This document shows, piece by piece, positions 5,869 through 6,674 of a DNA stretch of 6,674 nt (positions within the stretch are counted from its first letter, which is position 1; each line of letters starts with the position of its first letter). The stretch lies in NCBI GenBank assembly GCA_023248455.1, contig JAHFEN010000037.1:1-6674 (forward strand), given 5' to 3'. This DNA is from Microcaldota archaeon (GTDB lineage Archaea; Micrarchaeota; Micrarchaeia; Anstonellales; Anstonellaceae). Both the position numbers and the translations under genes were made by a program. Below the pieces are notes generated by a model. The model was not told the origin of the DNA and searched no databases. It worked only from the letters and a program-made list of their open reading frames with translations.

Positions 5869-5965
5869 TTCTTCAATTGGCTTTGTGCACACAATCGTAC
5901 ACGAGTGCAGTTTTCCGCCCACGCTTTTACGAGCGTCCCCATCTGGAGCGAGTAAAAAGGGTGGC
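5869..5965 (-). other. tRNA-Lys intron 1, anticodon loop (position 37/38), 97 nt
   Basis: The central splice helix is CTTT (5971-5968) with GAAG (5874-5871), including one T-G pair. Bulges are TAG (5967-5965) and AAA (5870-5868), giving the canonical 37/38 site. The outer helix is the 5-bp anticodon stem; an inner helix is not evident. Internally CTTTTTAC (5959-5952) pairs with GTAAAAG (5930-5924). The length equals that of the tRNA-Arg intron, and the core matches both other introns. Confidence 0.85.
5906..5962 (-). repeat. Intron-family core, copy in tRNA-Lys intron 1
   Basis: This is the 57-nt partner of 5792-5847 in direct orientation, lying 58 bp further along the plus strand. The third, more diverged relative is at 3481-3551 on the plus strand in tRNA-Arg. 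Confidence 0.85.
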
Positions 5966-6033
5966 TAAAAGCCAGACACTCTAGGCCAAGCTGAGTTACG
6001 GGCCCGCTAGTCTGGGTTTGGTGTTTCAGAAGC

Positions 6034-6041
6034 TTTTAATA
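6034..6041. promoter_or_regulatory. TATA-like element between tRNA-Lys and ppsA
   Basis: TTTTAATA on the plus strand (TATTAAAA on the minus) is centred about 33 bp before the tRNA-Lys 5' end. In the other direction, a start about 25 bp downstream would put the ppsA transcript at roughly 6062, at the beginning of the structured leader. The spacing mirrors the tRNA-Arg/DUF2085 intergenic region. Confidence 0.5.
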
Positions 6042-6059
6042 CTTGAGGGGAGTTAGCAA

Positions 6060-6156
6060 CACAAGGTGTGGCAGGAAGCTCGATGGCAAGCGAGCACGGC
6101 AGAAGGTGGCGCGCCACACCTTGTGAGCACTTTTCGTGCGTTCGCGGGGTGGCATC
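6060..6156 (+). promoter_or_regulatory. Structured 5' leader of ppsA, candidate cis-regulatory RNA
   Basis: A perfect 13-bp stem joins CACAAGGTGTGGC (6060-6072) with GCCACACCTTGTG (6113-6125). Inside it GCTCG (6078-6082) pairs with CGAGC (6091-6095) around an 8-nt loop. One base after the main stem a second hairpin, GCAC/GTGC (6127-6130 with 6136-6139), has the loop TTTTC. The ppsA ribosome site GGGGTGG (6146-6152) follows. The GTGGC core occurs at 6106-6110 and 6149-6153 as well as inside the first strand of the main stem, so GCCAC (6113-6117) has three possible partners. I do not recognise a known riboswitch class. Confidence 0.55.
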
Positions 6157-6674
6157 ATGAAGAATATTATGTGGTTCTCGGAGATTCGGAAGGCTAATCT
6201 TGCCGAAGTGGGTGGCAAGGGCGCGAATTTGGGCGAGATGGCGTCAGTGGGCCTGCCTGTCCCGACCGGCTTTGTCGTGACTTCGGGCGCTTATTTTTCG
6301 TTTATCCAGCATAACAGGATTGAGCTGGCAATAAAGGAGATGACCTCTGATTTGGATGTCGAAAACAACGACCAGCTCAACAAGGCGTCCGACATGATAA
6401 GGACCCGCATACTGGGGGGCGAGATACCTCCCCAACTGAGGCAGGAAATACTCAACTCGTACCGGGGCATGATAAAGGACGGCAGGGAACCTTATGTGGC
6501 TGTGCGAAGCTCTGCTACTGCCGAGGATTTGCCTGAGGCGTCATTCGCAGGCCAGCAGTCCACTTACCTGAACATAAAGGGCGCGGAAAACTGCGTGCAG
6601 GCTGTGAAGGAGTGCTGGGCATCTCTTTTCGAGCCGCGTTCGATTTACTACAGGACCACGAACAAGTTCGACCA
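6157..6674 (+). CDS. ppsA: Phosphoenolpyruvate synthase, N-terminal part (3' truncated by window edge)
   Basis: PpsA converts pyruvate, ATP and water to phosphoenolpyruvate, AMP and phosphate, the entry step of gluconeogenesis; in some archaea it also runs in the glycolytic direction. The 172 visible codons cover the start of the ATP-grasp nucleotide-binding domain. [10 protein letters not shown] (19-28) and [11 protein letters not shown] (32-42) are the family's N-terminal block, and [25 protein letters not shown] (114-139) is its nucleotide-binding signature, with R117 as the expected ATP-contacting arginine. Pyruvate phosphate dikinase is related, but the [13 protein letters not shown] wording favours PpsA. 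The ATG at 6157 follows GGGGTGG at 4-nt spacing; a second ATG at codon 5 is less well placed. The gene is divergent from tRNA-Lys-flpA and has a structured leader. Confidence 0.93.
   Translation, partial: [172 protein letters not shown]

Larger units (their letters stand above)
5752..6005 (-). tRNA. tRNA-Lys(TTT) interrupted by two introns
   Basis: Read on the minus strand, exons are 6005-5966 (40 nt), 5868-5850 (19 nt) and 5768-5752 (17 nt), giving a 76-nt tRNA. Acceptor GGGCCCG (6005-5999) pairs perfectly with CGGGCCC (5759-5753); D-stem ACTC/GAGT; anticodon stem TCTGG (5976-5972) pairs perfectly with CCAGA (5867-5863); anticodon TTT (5969-5967); T-stem GTGGG (5857-5853) pairs with CCCAC (5764-5760); spliced T-loop TTCAAAT; discriminator G73. 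CCA is not encoded. The spliced T-loop is identical to that of tRNA-Arg in this window, which supports the chosen splice sites. The gene lies directly upstream of flpA. Confidence 0.9.

Noticed and set aside
5792..5962. Two 56-57 nt direct repeats that could be read as a minimal CRISPR array
   Set aside because: Copies are only about 86% identical and lie exactly within the two predicted tRNA-Lys introns; the region between them contains tRNA exon 2.
5769..5965. C/D-box guide RNA inside the tRNA-Lys introns, suggested by the adjacent flpA
   Set aside because: No RTGATGA C box or CTGA D box could be found; GGTGAGTAAATGAG in intron 2 is not a good match.
5556..5984. Plus-strand ORFs of 142, 99 and 76 aa over the tRNA-Lys locus
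   Set aside because: They run antisense through three tRNA exons and both introns; the repeated phrases in their products come from the intron repeats.

Overview
The window reads as archaeal. The evidence is a secF-secD pair of archaeal type, fibrillarin (FlpA), a phosphoenolpyruvate synthase, start codons placed about 25 bp after TATA-like boxes (leaderless mRNAs), GGTGA-type ribosome binding sites, tRNA genes without encoded CCA, and tRNA introns with bulge-helix-bulge (BHB) splice sites. The compact layout and stand-alone domains suggest an uncultivated, possibly DPANN-like lineage, but that placement is inference.

Layout. 1-2368 (+): the 3' part of secF, then a complete secD, encoding the SecDF accessory complex of protein export. 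2392-2413: a hairpin between convergent genes. 2436-3377 (-): a two-gene operon of a DUF2085-type membrane protein followed by an unrecognised 106-aa protein with a TTG start. 3440-3611 (+): tRNA-Arg(CCT) split by a 97-nt intron, sharing a palindromic TATA region with the divergent DUF2085 gene. 3657-4469 (+): a stand-alone asparagine-synthase-type ATP-pyrophosphatase domain. 4470-5060: an AT-richer, mostly non-coding stretch with one weak 102-aa minus-strand ORF. 5061-6005 (-): tRNA-Lys(TTT), interrupted by two introns, followed 31 bp later by flpA. 6034-6041: a second TATA region that may serve both directions. 6060-6156: a strongly structured leader. 6157-6674 (+): the 5' part of ppsA.

The main discovery candidate is a family of related tRNA introns. 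The anticodon-loop intron of tRNA-Arg, the anticodon-loop intron of tRNA-Lys and a T-loop intron of the same tRNA-Lys share a core. It consists of ACCCTTTT(T), a paired return arm and the block AAAAGCGT...CGGAAAA.TGC. The two tRNA-Lys copies are about 86% identical over 57 columns although they sit at different tRNA positions (37/38 and 56/57). This points to intron movement rather than tRNA gene duplication. In all three, the predicted splice sites give a 4-bp central helix with 3-nt bulges, and the mature tRNAs fold normally. The T-loop intron's splice helix uses the same G residues that make the mature T-stem, so that intron probably has to be removed before the T-arm can form. The tRNA-Lys precursor appears to be co-transcribed with flpA, the 2'-O-methyltransferase of C/D-box RNPs.
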